A stretch of 64,000 nucleotides of DNA from the NCBI GenBank assembly GCA_051453625.1, contig JBOZIK010000001.1, positions 219,853,485-219,917,484 on the forward strand. The letters run 5' to 3'. The notes beneath the pieces are model-generated. The model ran no database searches. It was not told the DNA's origin and was given only the letters and a program-made list of their open reading frames with translations. Below, piece after piece: positions 44,834 to 56,829 of this stretch; positions within the stretch are counted from its first letter, which is position 1, and every line of letters begins with the position of its first letter. The stretch is from Welwitschia mirabilis (taxonomy: Eukaryota; Gnetophyta; Gnetopsida; Welwitschiales). A program made the position numbers and the translations under genes.

Positions 44834-45460
44834 CATGCAACATATCTGAAATCCTTAGGTGATATTTAGGTACCACCTTAAATAATGATTTTATTCTATT
44901 CCTATTCATTAAATTATTATAACAAAATTCTACATGTGATGAGTAAACATATTACATATTTGGCTTACCTTCATAAAGGCATTGTAATAAGCTCCCAATT
45001 CTATAATTCACTACTTATGCCTACTTATTTATTCATACTATAACTTACTATCCATCATGTGTTACAAACTCCTCCAAAATTGAGAAACAAACTTAACATC
45101 TTTGTTTAAAACTATTGTATTTCTTAGCTCATGGAAACACACAATCTTTTTGAAGAAAAAATGTGGTAATACATGAATCATTATTTATCTTGGTATAAGA
45201 AACAAAGTGTGCCATATTTCTAAATTTATCCATCACCACCATGATGGGATCATATTCTCTCTTGGAATGAGGTACTTCCAAGATGAATTCCATGCTCAAG
45301 TTTTGTAATGGCTTTTCTAGAATTGATAATGCTATGTACAATTATACATTCATCGATTCCTTTTCTCTTTGATATATGAAGCAACTTCTCATCATCTGCT
45401 ACACATCCTTATGCATGTTTAGTCAACGACATGACCTTTCATTCATAAGTTTTATCTAAC
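44834..45460 (-). pseudogene. Element E integrase: zinc finger and core (right of insertion B)
   Basis: Minus-strand frame: HKDVQQMMRSCFIYQREKE (about 45360-45415, end of the HHCC finger with the last Cys changed to Tyr). Then LEKPLQNLSMEFILEVPHSK and YDPIMVVMDKFRNMAHFVSY follow (45190-45320), matching chromovirus PW-x-DLSMDFVxGLP and VVVDRFSKMAHF. Further on, GSLLQCLYEGKP and HVEFCYNNLMNRN (about 44900-44990) match the GNLLRCLVGxxP and EFAYNSxxNR blocks. The first two core acidic positions have Glu (SMEF) and the DR-x-x-KF part is decayed. Confidence 0.85.
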
Positions 45461-45492
45461 TGAAAATTTCCAGTCATGTTGTCATAAAGTTC

Positions 45493-45960
45493 TTAATGTA
45501 ATATGTTATTCCTCATTAATCCTCTAGGAATGCATAACCTCATGAATATACTCAGATTATTCATTAATTCAAATAGCATTAGTAACCATTCAAATAATCC
45601 ATATGAAGTCTTAAAAGCTATCTTTAATTCATCTCCCTCTTGAATACAAATATGATGATATCCACTCTTCAAGTCTACCTTACTAAAAATAGATGCACCC
45701 ATGAAGAAATTCACAATCATCTATGCTAGAAATAATAAAATAAAATCTTATGGTTATCTTATTAATGACTCTTGAATTTAAACACAGGTGCAATTCCTTG
45801 TTGTTATTATTTAAAATTATTACTATTTAAAAATATTACGATGAAAAATTTTTATTAATCAAGCCCTTATCTAGTAGCTTCTTTACATATATGCTTATCT
45901 CCTATTTTATATGATTCCCTTTTGTATGATGCTTTTTTTGGAATTAAAGAACTAGAAGAT
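45493..45960 (-). pseudogene. Element E reverse transcriptase, N-terminal half only
   Basis: Minus-strand frame: KEATR-x-GLINKNFSS and LNSRVINKITIRFYFI (45740-45890), then FSKVDLKSGYHHICIQEGDE and TSYGLFEWLLMLFEL-NN (45550-45690). These match chromovirus RT (KGLIxESxSPCAVP, DSRAINKITVKYRFPIP, FSKIDLRSGYHQIRIxEGDEWKTAFKT). The sequence then passes, within about 100 bases, into the integrase zinc finger; the YADD motif and RNase H are missing. Confidence 0.85.
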
Positions 45961-46249
45961 AGATCTATTTAATAGTTTATGCTTCTAATAGACGGTAATA
46001 TAGAAGGAAAATCATCAAGAAAAATACCTAAAAAAATTTCAACACATCTTTTACCTCCAAGGGTTACTACTTCAATTGATGCTTTGAAGATACCTTCAAC
46101 ACCATTGCCAAAGATACCTTTAACACCATTGCCATGTCATAGCCTTCCTTTATTTTCTTTATCGCGTACTTTCTTCCTAAGAAGAATTCTTTATTCTAAA
46201 AATTCCTCTAGATCTAACAACTTAAATTTCTTTTCATTCTTCTGAGTTA

Positions 46250-47735
46250 TAATGTAAGTTTTTGTCTACTCATTATGCATGCAATTAGTATCATATTACT
46301 GTGGTTTACTTAATAATAGATGATGAGCATTCATACAAACATCATAATAAATTTGATTATGAAAGTTACTAATTTTGAAGTTAACTAAACATTATTGTAT
46401 AACTATGACATGGTGTCTCTTTTGCTACCAAGAGCGTACAGTGATGGATGTAACATGGTTTCTAGGATTAAGTTTTCACCATCTTACTAGAAACCAAGTT
46501 GTCATTTATCTCATTATCAATTATAAACTTACATACCTTGTATTTACACTTGTTTTTATTTTTAAAGAGTAGTCTTCTTTATGCTAACTATTCAATAGTT
46601 TCTACATATTGCATGGAGGTTCTTTCAATAAACATGTTTTGTCTTTTCTCACGAGCAATCTTCTCTGATCCCCCCTTATTAAGTTCTTTACTTATCTCAT
46701 AATGTTCAAAGATAAGAGTTGTATGTATAGCCTTCTTTCTTAATGGATACTTATAAGACTTATGTTTTGGATTATGCTCTTAATAAATTATATCCTTTAC
46801 CTCTTCTTCTATAGGTAGCTTATCTACCTTTGTTCTATCATTTTTAGTTTGTCATTTTCCCTTACTAACAACCCCTTCTTTGTCGCTCCTTTCCTTCAAA
46901 TCTTCTCTATTGGATTTTTTTCATTTACTATAATTTTTGTTTTACTCATAAGATCAAATAGCATGCTTTATTTATGGTTTTGAGAGTAATAATAACAATC
47001 TTATCTTGAATAAAAAATATTAAACTAGTTATATATCTAGTTATCTCTTCTATGCCAAAATCAAAATGTTGTGCTTAGATGAAAAATGTGTGAAACTCCT
47101 CTATGTACCTTTTCATATACTTTTATCATTGCTCAAATATCTACATTTTTATTATCATCTTTGCATAATGTGAAATTAACATGAAGTTGTTTTGGAAACT
47201 CCCTTTTGTATACTTCTAAAAGGTTAAAATGCCTTGACCTTAACACCCCTTTCAAACATGCTTTCATTAACTTGTTGCAACTCCTTACAAGTGAGTTAAA
47301 GAATTATTCATCATTTTTCATTTAGCAATGTCATTCATCTTGAAGTATTGCTTCATGCCTCAAGTTCACTCCCAAATTTTTCTTGCTTCCAAGGTTTCTT
47401 TAAATGATGTCATATTTACAAGGTTCTTTTGCACCATTTTAATTAAGAATTTAACAAAGAGATTCTTCTCTTCATTCACATTTTAATCTTCATGTGTCAT
47501 ATACTTTTGTGACTCCTTCATCATGTATTATTCTTATTTTTTCTTCTTCCTTGAAATTGAATTCATGTTCTTGGGCGTATAATTTACAATGAAATTCATT
47601 GCCAATGCCTTTATCATCATCTAGATATCTTCCACCACTAATTTTTACCTTGTAAGATGCTTCTGTAGATGGAAAACTAATTTGTTCTTTAACTACATTC
47701 TTTCTAAAACTAAGTATAACACCAACTCCACACAA
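46250..47735 (-). pseudogene. Element E gag and protease region
   Basis: The minus-strand frame at 46950-47120 reads KYMKRYIEEFHTFFI, AQHFDFGIEEITRYITSLIF and IQDKIVIITLKTINKA, matching the V-x-x-Y-x-x-EF-x-x-L and RYIxGL-x-x-x-IQDxV blocks of chromovirus gag. The first open piece (47735-47490) follows the primer site and probably encodes the gag N-terminus, though I see no diagnostic motif in it. I could not place the protease within 46000-46900. Confidence 0.65.
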
Positions 47736-47747
47736 ATCTAAAAACTC

Positions 47748-47759
47748 ACTCTATTACCG
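47748..47759 (-). promoter_or_regulatory. Probable primer-binding site of element E
   Basis: Plus strand ACTCTATTACCG, minus strand CGGTAATAGAGT, four changes from TGGTATCAGAGC, at the inner LTR edge. Confidence 0.5.
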
Positions 47760-47760
47760 A

Positions 47761-48273
47761 ACGACGTAGAGATAACATGAAAAAATCTAAGAATAGTTTT
47801 GAAATTGTGTATTTACTAAGAAATAAAAAAAGAAATAAGAAATATGAAAAAAAACAAAGTATTGGAGACAATGAAAGGATTACTTTTGATTAAAGATGCA
47901 TAAAATAAAATCTTATAAACTAAAATAACATCTAATTGGGGCTTTATAAGAATAGCAGCCTCTAAAAACCTCATTTAGCTTCTACCACTTTGATTTCCCT
48001 TATACCTACTATTGTGTTTTATTAATAAGGATTTAAGAGGAATCTTAAAAATGAAGTATTCCTCATGTTTTACCACAAACAACTTCTAAACATAGCATAT
48101 TTCTTATGCCTAGGTCTCTTCTAAACATGCTAATTCAAAGGACTAATCATTTCTACATGGCACTTACATATGATGAATTTTATTTTCCACATAAGCATAT
48201 TTAAACCTTAGAAAATAGACACCTAAATAAAACAAATTATTTATTTTTATTTCTCAAGAATGCTCCTTCATCA
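47761..48273 (-). repeat. Element E 5' LTR
   Basis: Partner of 29215-29750. On the minus strand it starts TGATGAAGGAGCATTC (from 48273), the form expected for a TG-beginning LTR, and ends near the primer site. Confidence 0.75.
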
Positions 48274-48864
48274 ATGATCCTAGTTAATATTAATAGAGAT
48301 AGAAATATACACTTTCTTGAGACATATTATTTGAGCTGGATGCATACCTATTGTAAAACATCTGAATAAACATTATAGGTAAGTGGCAATATTTTACAAT
48401 TTTTTCATAGTTTATTTTAAATTACTAAATAATAAGATTTTGAAAATCTAAAAAGTGGAGGATTTAAGTTTTTATGCACATGAGACATAAATATCACTAT
48501 TGTGCTATCATCTACAACCATAGGTTTAACGGTGATGCATCCTTACATTTGCTATTATAGATCAGATAGAGATACAATCTTACATTCACTAGTTTATATT
48601 AGATGTTTACTAAATATAGGTTTTATATTAATTCAATTTCAATATTTATGGTATTGGAGAATAATGGTAAAACAAATTGAATCACTGGAGGTTAAATTTT
48701 GTGCTTTAAAGACTATAATTATTCAATGCTTAAAATTTTAAATTCCTATGAGGAATAAGTATAGTATTATTATTAAAATAGTTTTATTGTTAAAATTTTC
48801 TCATCTAGAGGCCACTCTTACATTAATAATATTAGGACTTAATGTGATGAGAATTTGAAGCTTT
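48274..48864. other. Short stretch between elements E and F
   Basis: An open frame at 48502-48741 (79 residues) has no recognisable motif. No other feature seen. Confidence 0.45.
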
Positions 48865-49149
48865 AAAACCCTGATGTCCTATGTTGTTTAAATTTAGTTA
48901 GTATTACCGTAATGTAATAATGCCATAACTTTAGCATTAATGTAAAAGTATTAACCACATGTTATAAGGTGAGATTATTCATTAATGAAAAAACATAAAT
49001 CCTTATCTTTAAATGGAGGTATATACCTAATTATAATTGAGGGATAACTGATTTTGTATTCATGTAATAAGAATAAAGACTTATTTCCTTTTTATAATTT
49101 CTCATGTTTCTCTATTTTGACTTTATTATATATTATAGCTTTTCTAAGA
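48865..49149 (+). repeat. Element F 5' LTR
   Basis: It aligns with 54737-55030: TTCATTAATGAAAAAACATAAAT with GTCATTAATGAGGGGAAAAAACCTAAT, and GTAATAAGAATAAAGA with GTAATAGGAATAAACA, in the same order. Edges are approximate. Confidence 0.7.
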
Positions 49150-49162
49150 TTATATAAGAGCC
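49150..49162 (+). promoter_or_regulatory. Primer-binding site of element F
   Basis: TTATATAAGAGCC, three changes from TGGTATCAGAGCC, directly after the 5' LTR. Confidence 0.55.
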
Positions 49163-49199
49163 TATAATTAGATCTGTATCAATTCATTAGTCCCCATTA

Positions 49200-51100
49200 A
49201 AGATTGAACATAAGAAAAATGCCTTTGAATATTTGTAGTAATAGTTTTATGTCTTGGATACATTTTATTATAGGTCTAGGATTTTTAAGATTTAAAATCC
49301 TAGCTATCCACAATATTTGTAGAGGTTTTGTGGAGTAGATCTTAATTCTAGATATTTTAAACTTTTATGGTTATATCCAAAGGCTTTTTAAAGGATTATA
49401 GAAGGAATAATGATAGACATGAATTAAATTATGAAAAACATCAAATTTTTCTATAAAAAATCAAGTTATTATGATTATAGATTTTTACAATTACTGCAGG
49501 TATTACATGAAAGAATGTTATATGCTACAATGTCAAACATGATATACATGATATGCCAAGTATTCTTTATGAATTAAAACATGTAAAGTTTTGTAATTTA
49601 ATTATTTTCAATCTTAGTAAGTGTTTTATCATACTAAACAAAATAAAGTTCATTACTTAGATAGGGCAGGTGATAGCATAAAGTGCGAAAATCCAAAAAT
49701 GTACATATAAATAGTTTAAAGCTTATGTTACTTTTTCTACTTAAAAGAATGTTTTTCAATAGTTCTCACAAACTCAAAAAATTAAAATAGTTAACTCAAC
49801 TAGATTTGAGGTATTCAAATTTATCAAAATTGCTATAGAAAAAGTGAAAATGTTAATTAAGTTCAATGGGAATAGGGGTTTGATCTTGGAAGGTAAGTGG
49901 TAGTGGGAAAGGTGGTATAGTAGAATCACTTTAGTGGGTAAAGCTAAATAGATGTAGAATAGTTATTTAAAATAAAATAATCATTGACACCAGTATTAAG
50001 TTATGAGAAAATTAGAAAGTGATATGCCATTGATAAATTTTATCTTCTTCAGTTCTTCTAGTTACAAATGAATATCAGCTTAAGATGGTGTAGAAATGCA
50101 CAATTGCAAATGGGATTATGAAAATATTTAAGATAGTCTAAGCATGAAATTAGCCATGGAGTTCATTTATTTATGAAAAAAGATAAATAATATTTAAATG
50201 AAAATAGGTAAGGCACTAGAATTTGTTAATTGGTTATGTAATATCAAGAAAATTCTTTATAAGGACTAAAAGAACTAGTACATTATAAAAGAATTTTTAT
50301 TTAATAGTGCTTAAGTTATCCTAGCATACAACCAACTCATTATGATAGTGTCAACTAATGAAAATTTAAAGATGCATGGATTTGAAAATGTCAGCTAAAA
50401 TTGTGATAAACATTGATAAGTAATATGATGCATGCTAAGGTAGTTCTATTGGAACTAATTCTATAGGTGATGAAGCTAATCATACTATAGAACATAGTAG
50501 GAAAAATTTCAAGAAAAATAATTATGAAAAATGAATGCAATAAATTAGTAAACCAAGATAAAGGTAGTGATTAATAGAAAAAGCATTAGGAAGGTGGATC
50601 CAAGAAGAAATACATGATCCAAGTGCAAAACATGCAATATGCATGATCATTATTTATTTGGTAACAAAGTCTTATATGACTATTTTTCAAATAAAGATGA
50701 GATTTATTATGTAGGGGATAAGGTAGGAGTTGGAATATTCTAATGGTGAAAAAGAAATATAAATTCATTTTTAGGCATGCAAAGGAGAAACATGAAAAAA
50801 AAAAAAAATTAAGTAGGACTTTTAAATCTTGGGACCAAACTACTTTAATTGAAGATCATGTAGACATAATAGGTTGTGTAAATGTAATTGTTAATATTAA
50901 AATAAATTATTAGATAATGAATACCTAAGTAACTCCTCATATGAATCCAAGGGAGGATTTGTGCTACACATTACACAAAAGACTTTGAAACACAATTAGG
51001 TTGAAAAATAAGAATTCACAATTAGTATTGGTGAACCATTTAAATGGATTAGCTAGATTATAGCTATCTGATGTGTTATACTTCCATATATTAAAAATAG
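49200..51100 (+). pseudogene. Element F gag region
   Basis: Mostly unreadable. A zinc-knuckle remnant, CKTCNMHDHYLFGN at 50624-50665, keeps C, C and H of CX2CX4HX4C with Asn in place of the last Cys. It lies at the expected place between gag and pol. Confidence 0.5.
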
Positions 51101-51429
51101 AATTTATTATCACTAATTACATTTCTTTCAAAAGGATTTAATGTCATCATGATAGTAAAAAAAGATCAAGAATAGATTACTAAAGATGAAAAGGGATTTC
51201 TCATAGATCAATTAAAAGGAAAGATGATATATTTTATTAGTAAGACATTAAGATGTTAGGAAGTCATAAATATTTATTTTGATAAAGAATAATAGGCATT
51301 CCAGTATATGATGGAAGAGATGCGTAGTTTATAAAAGCTTTAAAATAAGCACTGTAGTATGCCATACTTGATCATGTACCATTGGAAAGGATACTTCATC
51401 TCACATGAGATTTAGAAGAATTTAAGGTG

Positions 51430-52420
51430 AAGAATATAAAGCTTATAGCATGTTTTCTAAGTAGGGCCATAAAACAACAATTGAAGACAAATAATCATCA
51501 TGCTACGAGGGATTTGAAGTTGGTACACTATGAAGTGTGTGAATAGATGCCAGATTTGTTAGGAGTGATCATTATTTTAGCAATTTTATTAATGACTTTT
51601 ACAAGAATGCATGGATAGGTTATCTTTAGTAAAAGTTGAAGAAACCAATTTGAAATTATGCTAGCTATAAGATTAAGACTTTTTACACTAATATTGAAAG
51701 AGAGTATGTTTCAATTAAGTTTTGGCATTTTGTAAAGAAGAGAGANNNNNNNNNNNNNNNNNNNNNNNNNNNNNNNNNNNNNNNNNNNNNNNNNNNNNNN
51801 NNNNNNNNNNNNNNNNNNNNNNNNNNNNNNNNNNNNNNNNNNNNNNNNNNNNNNNNNNNNNNNNNNNNNNNNNNNNNNNNNNNNNNNNNNNNNNNNNNNN
51901 NNNNNNNNNNNNNNNNNNNNNNNNNNNNNNNNNNNNNNNNNNNNNNNNNNNNNNNNNNNNNNNNNNNNNNNNNNNNNNNNNNNNNNNNNNNNNNNNNNNN
52001 NNNNNNNNNNNNNNNNNNNNNNNNNNNNNNNNNNNNNNNNNNNNNNNNNNNNNNNNNNNNNNNNNNNNNNNNNNNNNNNNNNNNNNNNNNNNNNNNNNNN
52101 NNNNNNNNNNNNNNNNNNNNNNNNNNNNNNNNNNNNNNNNNNNNNNNNNNNNNNNNNNNNNNNNNNNNNNNNNNNNNNNNNNAGAGAAATTTTACCCCAC
52201 ACAACTATCATAGGCATGTCATAGTAGAATGGTATTTAAGAGTGAATGAATAATTAATTTTGTCATATGATGCTTGCTTACTTATGGGTAAAGGCACTAA
52301 ATACAACCATACAAACATTGAACAAGCTGTTAGGCAAGGATAGATTATCATCTTAGGAGTTGTTATAGACTTGAAAAAAGAATCAGATATTTTAGATGTT
52401 TGGATCAGGGTTTTACACAT
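51430..52420 (+). pseudogene. Element F integrase, interrupted by a gap
   Basis: Plus-strand DLKLVHYEVCE, a stop, then MPDLLGVIIILAILLMTFTR (51505-51610) match the copia block L-x-LVHxDVCGPM-x-x-x-SLGGxxYFVxFIDDFTR, with the catalytic Asp of HSD replaced (HYE). After the gap, MMLAYLWVKALNTTIQTLNK (52265-52330) matches the LPxxFWAEAVxTAxYxxNR tail block. Confidence 0.7.
51746..52182. other. Assembly gap (437 N) in element F integrase
   Basis: Its size is about what is needed to hold the missing integrase core, so it may be a true-sized gap. Confidence 0.9.
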
Positions 52421-53209
52421 TCATCTTGTCATAGAAATATAATAAGCTTTGCTTTAATTCCATCTAACCATATTTTTCAAGTATGAAGTGAATACAAAGA
52501 GATATAAAGTTTTTTAAATATATCTATTGAAAATGATGTAATGTTTTTATAATATGAAGAATAGATTTTTCATATTACATGAAAGAGTGAAGAACCATAA
52601 CATGAAGTATTGTGATGAGGTATTAGCTTATGAAGATTTCAATTTTTAGGAATAGAAGTTAGACTTTGAAATATGTGAATTAGGATTAGACCTATAAATT
52701 TGCATACATATGAGTTTTTTAGTTTTTTAATTATAAATTATTATAGTAGCATAACACTCGAAAGATACAGAAAAGGATGTAGATGTAAGAAATTTCAAGA
52801 TCAAATGATTAAATAAAGGATTTTAATGAATAAGTTCATAAAGTATACAACATAAATGTAAGGATTTCTAATCTCATTCTTATAGGTTTAGGCTATCATA
52901 AGCATATTAGATTTTAAAGGATTTAAAATAAGATGAATCTAAAAAATTAGACACTTTACAAGGGAGCATAATTCATTAAGGAATGAATGATGAAGATATT
53001 AATATTAAAATATACGTTGAAATGATTTAATATACTTGAAGTTGTATATAAAAATATTCAAGAAAACAATGAAGTATCTAAAAGGAAGACATGTGGTGAG
53101 CATGGAATATTAGTCTCTAATATAAAATGATACTTTATATCTAATGGATTTACCACTAGAAAGTAGGAAGAAATAGTTGGATATTTTATAATAAATATAT
53201 AATTGATAA

Positions 53210-53970
53210 AATAATTGATAAAAACAGGCCTTGATTAGTTACAAAAGAATTTACATAAAAATAACCAGTGAATTAAAAAGGTATTTTTCCACTAATAAAA
53301 CTTGGTAAACCATTATAACCTTAATTGCCTTAACAACATAGAAATATTAGAGAATGCATTAGTTTAATGTGATAATAAAATTTCTAAATGGAGATAATAA
53401 GGATGAGATTTACATGACTTAATGTAAAGTTTTTGAGGTAAAGAAATGAAAGAAAAAGATATGAAAACTATGGAACTCACTATACGATCTAAAACAAGCA
53501 CTTGGCGCATGGTGCAATAAGTTAGAGGATAGATGTAATATAAATGAATTTTGATATATGTGAATATTGATATATTATTCATGGAATAAAGACAAGATAA
53601 GAGCACATATCTTACTTTCTTTATGAGTAACATTTTAATCATGGGAGAAGATGAAATATACTTTAAAGAGGTAAAGAAGGATCTTATAAAGAAATTTAAA
53701 ATAACTAATTTTTAAGTAATGAAGTACTACTTTAGTATGAAAGTAACTTAATAAAACAATGAAATTTTCTTAAATTGATCAAATTATAATGATGATTTGT
53801 TAAATAAATTTAACATAAAGAATGCTATATCAATGGAATAGAATTTACCATTAATTACTAAAGAATAATTACTAGATGCAAATGAGATGCCACATTATAA
53901 ATTGTTATGAAGTTTAGTTTATGCAATAACTACTAGGCCTAGTATCTGATATGCATTTAAAGTGTTACCA
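53210..53970 (+). pseudogene. Element F reverse transcriptase (RVT_2), inactive
   Basis: Plus-strand frames: LVTKEFT (53235), NFLNGDNKDEIYMT (53380-53421, family AFLNGDLxEEIYMxQPxGF), SLYDLKQALGAWCNKLED (53473-53526, family SLYGLKQAPRAW) and YLTFFMSNILIMGEDE (53608-53655). The catalytic YVDD is FMSN at 53620-53631. LVYAITTRPSI follows at 53920 (family LxYLTxTRPDI). Unmistakable as copia RT but with both catalytic Asp lost and several stops. Confidence 0.85.
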
Positions 53971-54199
53971 ATAGATATGACTAAATCAAAAAAAAAAAAA
54001 AGCATTAAAACATAACTATCAAAGTTCTGACAACTCTAAAAGAAATGAAGAATATTGACTACTAATTTAGTAAGGTGAAACTTAAAAGTGAGAGAATTCT
54101 TAGTTCTAGATTTTAGTGTTCATTTAGATATAAGGAAGACTATAACTAAATATTTGAAATTCTCAAGATATTCACATATTTCATGAATATTCAAAAGAT

Positions 54200-54735
54200 A
54201 AAATACTATGACAAATTCATCAGTTGAATAAGAGTGTGTGGTAGCATCTAAAACAAGAAAGGAATAGATTATAGACCTTTACAAAAGAATAAAAAAATGA
54301 TATATATATATATAACCCACGAATTATTCATATGACAAAGAATATAGTCTTTCATTATAGAATGATGCATAATACTGCAAAGGTCCACATGATATCAGAA
54401 CTAGTTTAAACCTACGTCATAGATGATGAGTATATTATATCAAAAGTTATGCTTAGAGACATTTCAAGAAAATCACTTATTAGGCTAAAATTTCAATAGT
54501 TCAAATATCATTTAGGATTGAATAGCATGAAAATATCTTATTTTAATAGAATTAAGTTCATTAGAAGATTAACTATTTATCATTCAAAGCTATCTAAGCC
54601 ACTTGTTTATTTAAGGTTAAGGTCTTCTTGTGATAATCTAGTTCACTTGAAAAATTTTTTTGTTTTTATTTTTTACATTATCAGTGTATTAGTTATGTTA
54701 TATTTCTATTTAATCATGACCATCTAAACTTGAGA
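54200..54735 (+). pseudogene. Element F RNase H and polypurine tract
   Basis: NTMTNSSVE, stop, ECVVASKTRKE (54205-54262) matches the SSTEAEYVALSxATKE block; NPRIIHMTKNIVFHYRMMHN (about 54315-54375) matches DNQSxIxLAKNPVFHxRTKHI; ISRKSLIRLKF and FKYHLGLN follow. AACTTGAGAGAGGAG (54727-54741) is the polypurine tract before the 3' LTR. Confidence 0.8.
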
Positions 54736-54736
54736 G

Positions 54737-55030
54737 AGGAGTAATTCCCCATTGCCTTCAAGTTTAGTTACTAAGATGATAACTTAATAAATTCATAAGT
54801 TAAATGTTAACAAAAAATATAAACTACATATCATAATATGATCTTAGTCATTAATGAGGGGAAAAAACCTAATTTTTATCTTTAACATAGGTCTATGTTT
54901 CACTATAAATCAATGATGGTTAATTTTTTGTATTGATTTTATTATGTAATAGGAATAAACAATCATTCAATTTTCTAGCATTTTGTATGTTTTTCTATTT
55001 TCTATTGACTTTGCCATAGTAGGTTAATTT
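54737..55030 (+). repeat. Element F 3' LTR
   Basis: It follows the polypurine tract and aligns with 48865-49149. It starts TAATTCCCC where TG is expected, another G-to-A-type change. Confidence 0.7.
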
Positions 55031-56459
55031 AATACCATTATCCTTCATACAAACTCATATGAATTAATCCCACTTTGATATGGCATGTTATATTTAATAT
55101 TTAGTAATTAAGATGATTAAGTCCATGTCCTTTAAAATGCATCATATTTTTTTTGGTAGATAAGATTTAGCTCTTATAGAATAAAGGCTTTGATCATGAA
55201 AGAAGAAACTAATTCTAAATAAATCCCATGCTAGTTTTAAATTAACAATAAAAAGTTGAAATTTTTCAATGTAAAATTCATATGAGAGATTGTAAAGACC
55301 CTAGAAAGGGTTATAAACTAGATATTTCTATAGTATTTATAACTAAGGTGATGGTAGCCTAAATCAATATCTAAACTAATTTGAAAAATTTCAAAACAAA
55401 GAAGCTAAAAGTGAATATGTATTTTGGTATAAAATCATTTAAAAGCTAATTTTAAGAATGTCATATATCCCTTTATTTACTATGACAAGGAAGGACATCA
55501 AAAGGCTAAAAAAAAAAAAGAAAAAATAACTAGTAGGAATTAGATAATAAGATTAAAAGAACAAACACCAATAATGCACTCTGGGGGAAGAGGGAGGTGG
55601 GGGGAAGGAAACTACTTCAAATTCATACCCAACCACTTATGGACCAGAAATCAAAAAAATACAACTAACATCTCATCTCCTTCCTTCATTTAAATTGAAC
55701 TTCGTTCCCCACTCTTCAATTTTTTCCTAATCTAGAATGCTCTTAGTGGGCTTGAAAAGTCACATCCAAAATAATTGGATGAAGCTAAAGCATTACTTCT
55801 GAAATTAAAGTTTATGATTTCATTATTAAAACAATTAGAAAACACTTACATATTATCTAATAATAGTTGATTTAATTAGATCTTTGATAAATAAACCAAA
55901 TCCTCTAAAATAAGAAATTTCAAATTAGATTAAAAAATAAAAACAAAATTTAAAAAATAGAGTTTTTGGCATACCCATTAATACTAAAGAATTAAAATCA
56001 CAACCATGAAATAAAACTTGGAAAATTCTTCTTAAAAGTGCTAATAATGAGCTTAAAATAAGATCCAAAGAGTAATATAAAGAGTGTCAAACATTCTATT
56101 TATAATAGTAATATAAAGGATGCTAAGATACTTAACCAAGATACTTAACCAAGATATTTAAAGTTCTAGGATACTTAACCAAGATATTTATTGATCGTAG
56201 CAAGTTAATTTAAATTAATTTAAACTTTGTTAAATTAATAATGAAACATTAAATGACATGTTTTATTTCATGTCTAAAAGATGAAACTCTTATGTCTAGG
56301 AAATATAATCATTCCTGCTAGCGAAACACTAAATAAGATAAATATCATTCACTTCAAAACATAAAATAATATAACACAATAGAAAATCATTAATTAAATA
56401 AAAAATAAAATAACCTAATACAAAAAAAATGATATCAATTACTAATTATATAAAAATTA
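55031..56459. other. No gene; small repeats and a G-rich tract
   Basis: A G-rich run (GGGGG, GGG, GGGGGG) lies at 55583-55608. Three copies of GATACTTAACCAA lie at 56127-56190, the first two head to tail. TGTAAAGACCC at 55290 resembles an LTR start, without further support. Confidence 0.5.
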
Positions 56460-56763
56460 GGATGAAGTGTGATGAAGTACTTGAAGTTACATAGGCCTCA
56501 GTCTAAGACTTAGACAGGTGGCTTGCATGCTGTCCTAAATGAATCACCTACCTAAGAAACTCGCTAGATATATTTCATCTGTAATAATGATTCATTCTTA
56601 ACAATTCATTCTTTTAATTATTGTATGAAACCTCTTGAAATATAATGAAGTTCGATTTTTCTTTTTTGCTTCTTATGTTTGCTATTTAATTAAAATAATT
56701 TAAGCTTTTATACTTTAATTAAAATATTTAAAATTTAAAGATTTTCTATGTTAACTTTTAACA
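56460..56763 (+). repeat. Copia-type 5' LTR
   Basis: The right edge is fixed by ..TTTTAACA followed at once by a primer site. Upstream text (AATGATTCATTCTTAACAATTC, TAATGAAGTTCGATTTTTC) has the look of a short copia LTR. The left edge is a guess and no partner LTR was found. Confidence 0.5.
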
Positions 56764-56775
56764 TGGTATCAAATC
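56764..56775 (+). promoter_or_regulatory. tRNA-iMet primer-binding site
   Basis: TGGTATCAAATC, two G-to-A-type or nearby changes from TGGTATCAGAGC, abutting the LTR end ACA. Confidence 0.65.
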
Positions 56776-56829
56776 TCATTGTTTCATCCCTAAATAAAAG
56801 TAATAATAGAAGAGAAGTTTATTAGGAAA

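Larger units (their letters stand above)
29215..48273 (-). mobile_element. Element E: Reina/CRM-like Ty3/gypsy, split by element B
   Basis: Minus-strand order: 5' LTR (48273-47761), primer site (47759-47748), gag, protease region, reverse transcriptase, integrase core up to 44834. Then, beyond the 14.5-kb insertion B, integrase C-terminus (30333-29960), polypurine tract and 3' LTR (29750-29215). The integrase reading frame on the minus strand continues across the insertion once B and one copy of the CATGT duplication are removed. The coding parts resemble chromoviruses of the Reina/CRM type. RT and integrase are joined by an internal deletion. Its own target duplication could not be fixed. 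Confidence 0.85.
48865..55030 (+). mobile_element. Element F: copia retrotransposon, nearly full length, dead
   Basis: Order on the plus strand: short LTR (48865-49149), primer site (49150), gag, pre-integrase/integrase, gap, reverse transcriptase, RNase H, polypurine tract (54727-54737) and LTR (54737-55030). LTR length of about 290 bases and domain order fit an Ale/Retrofit-like copia. The whole ORF is riddled with stops. The LTR resembles that of the 18185-18480 fragment. Confidence 0.8.

Noticed and set aside
48502-48741. 79-residue frame between E and F
   Set aside because: No motif, no upstream signals, typical chance frame in AT-rich sequence.
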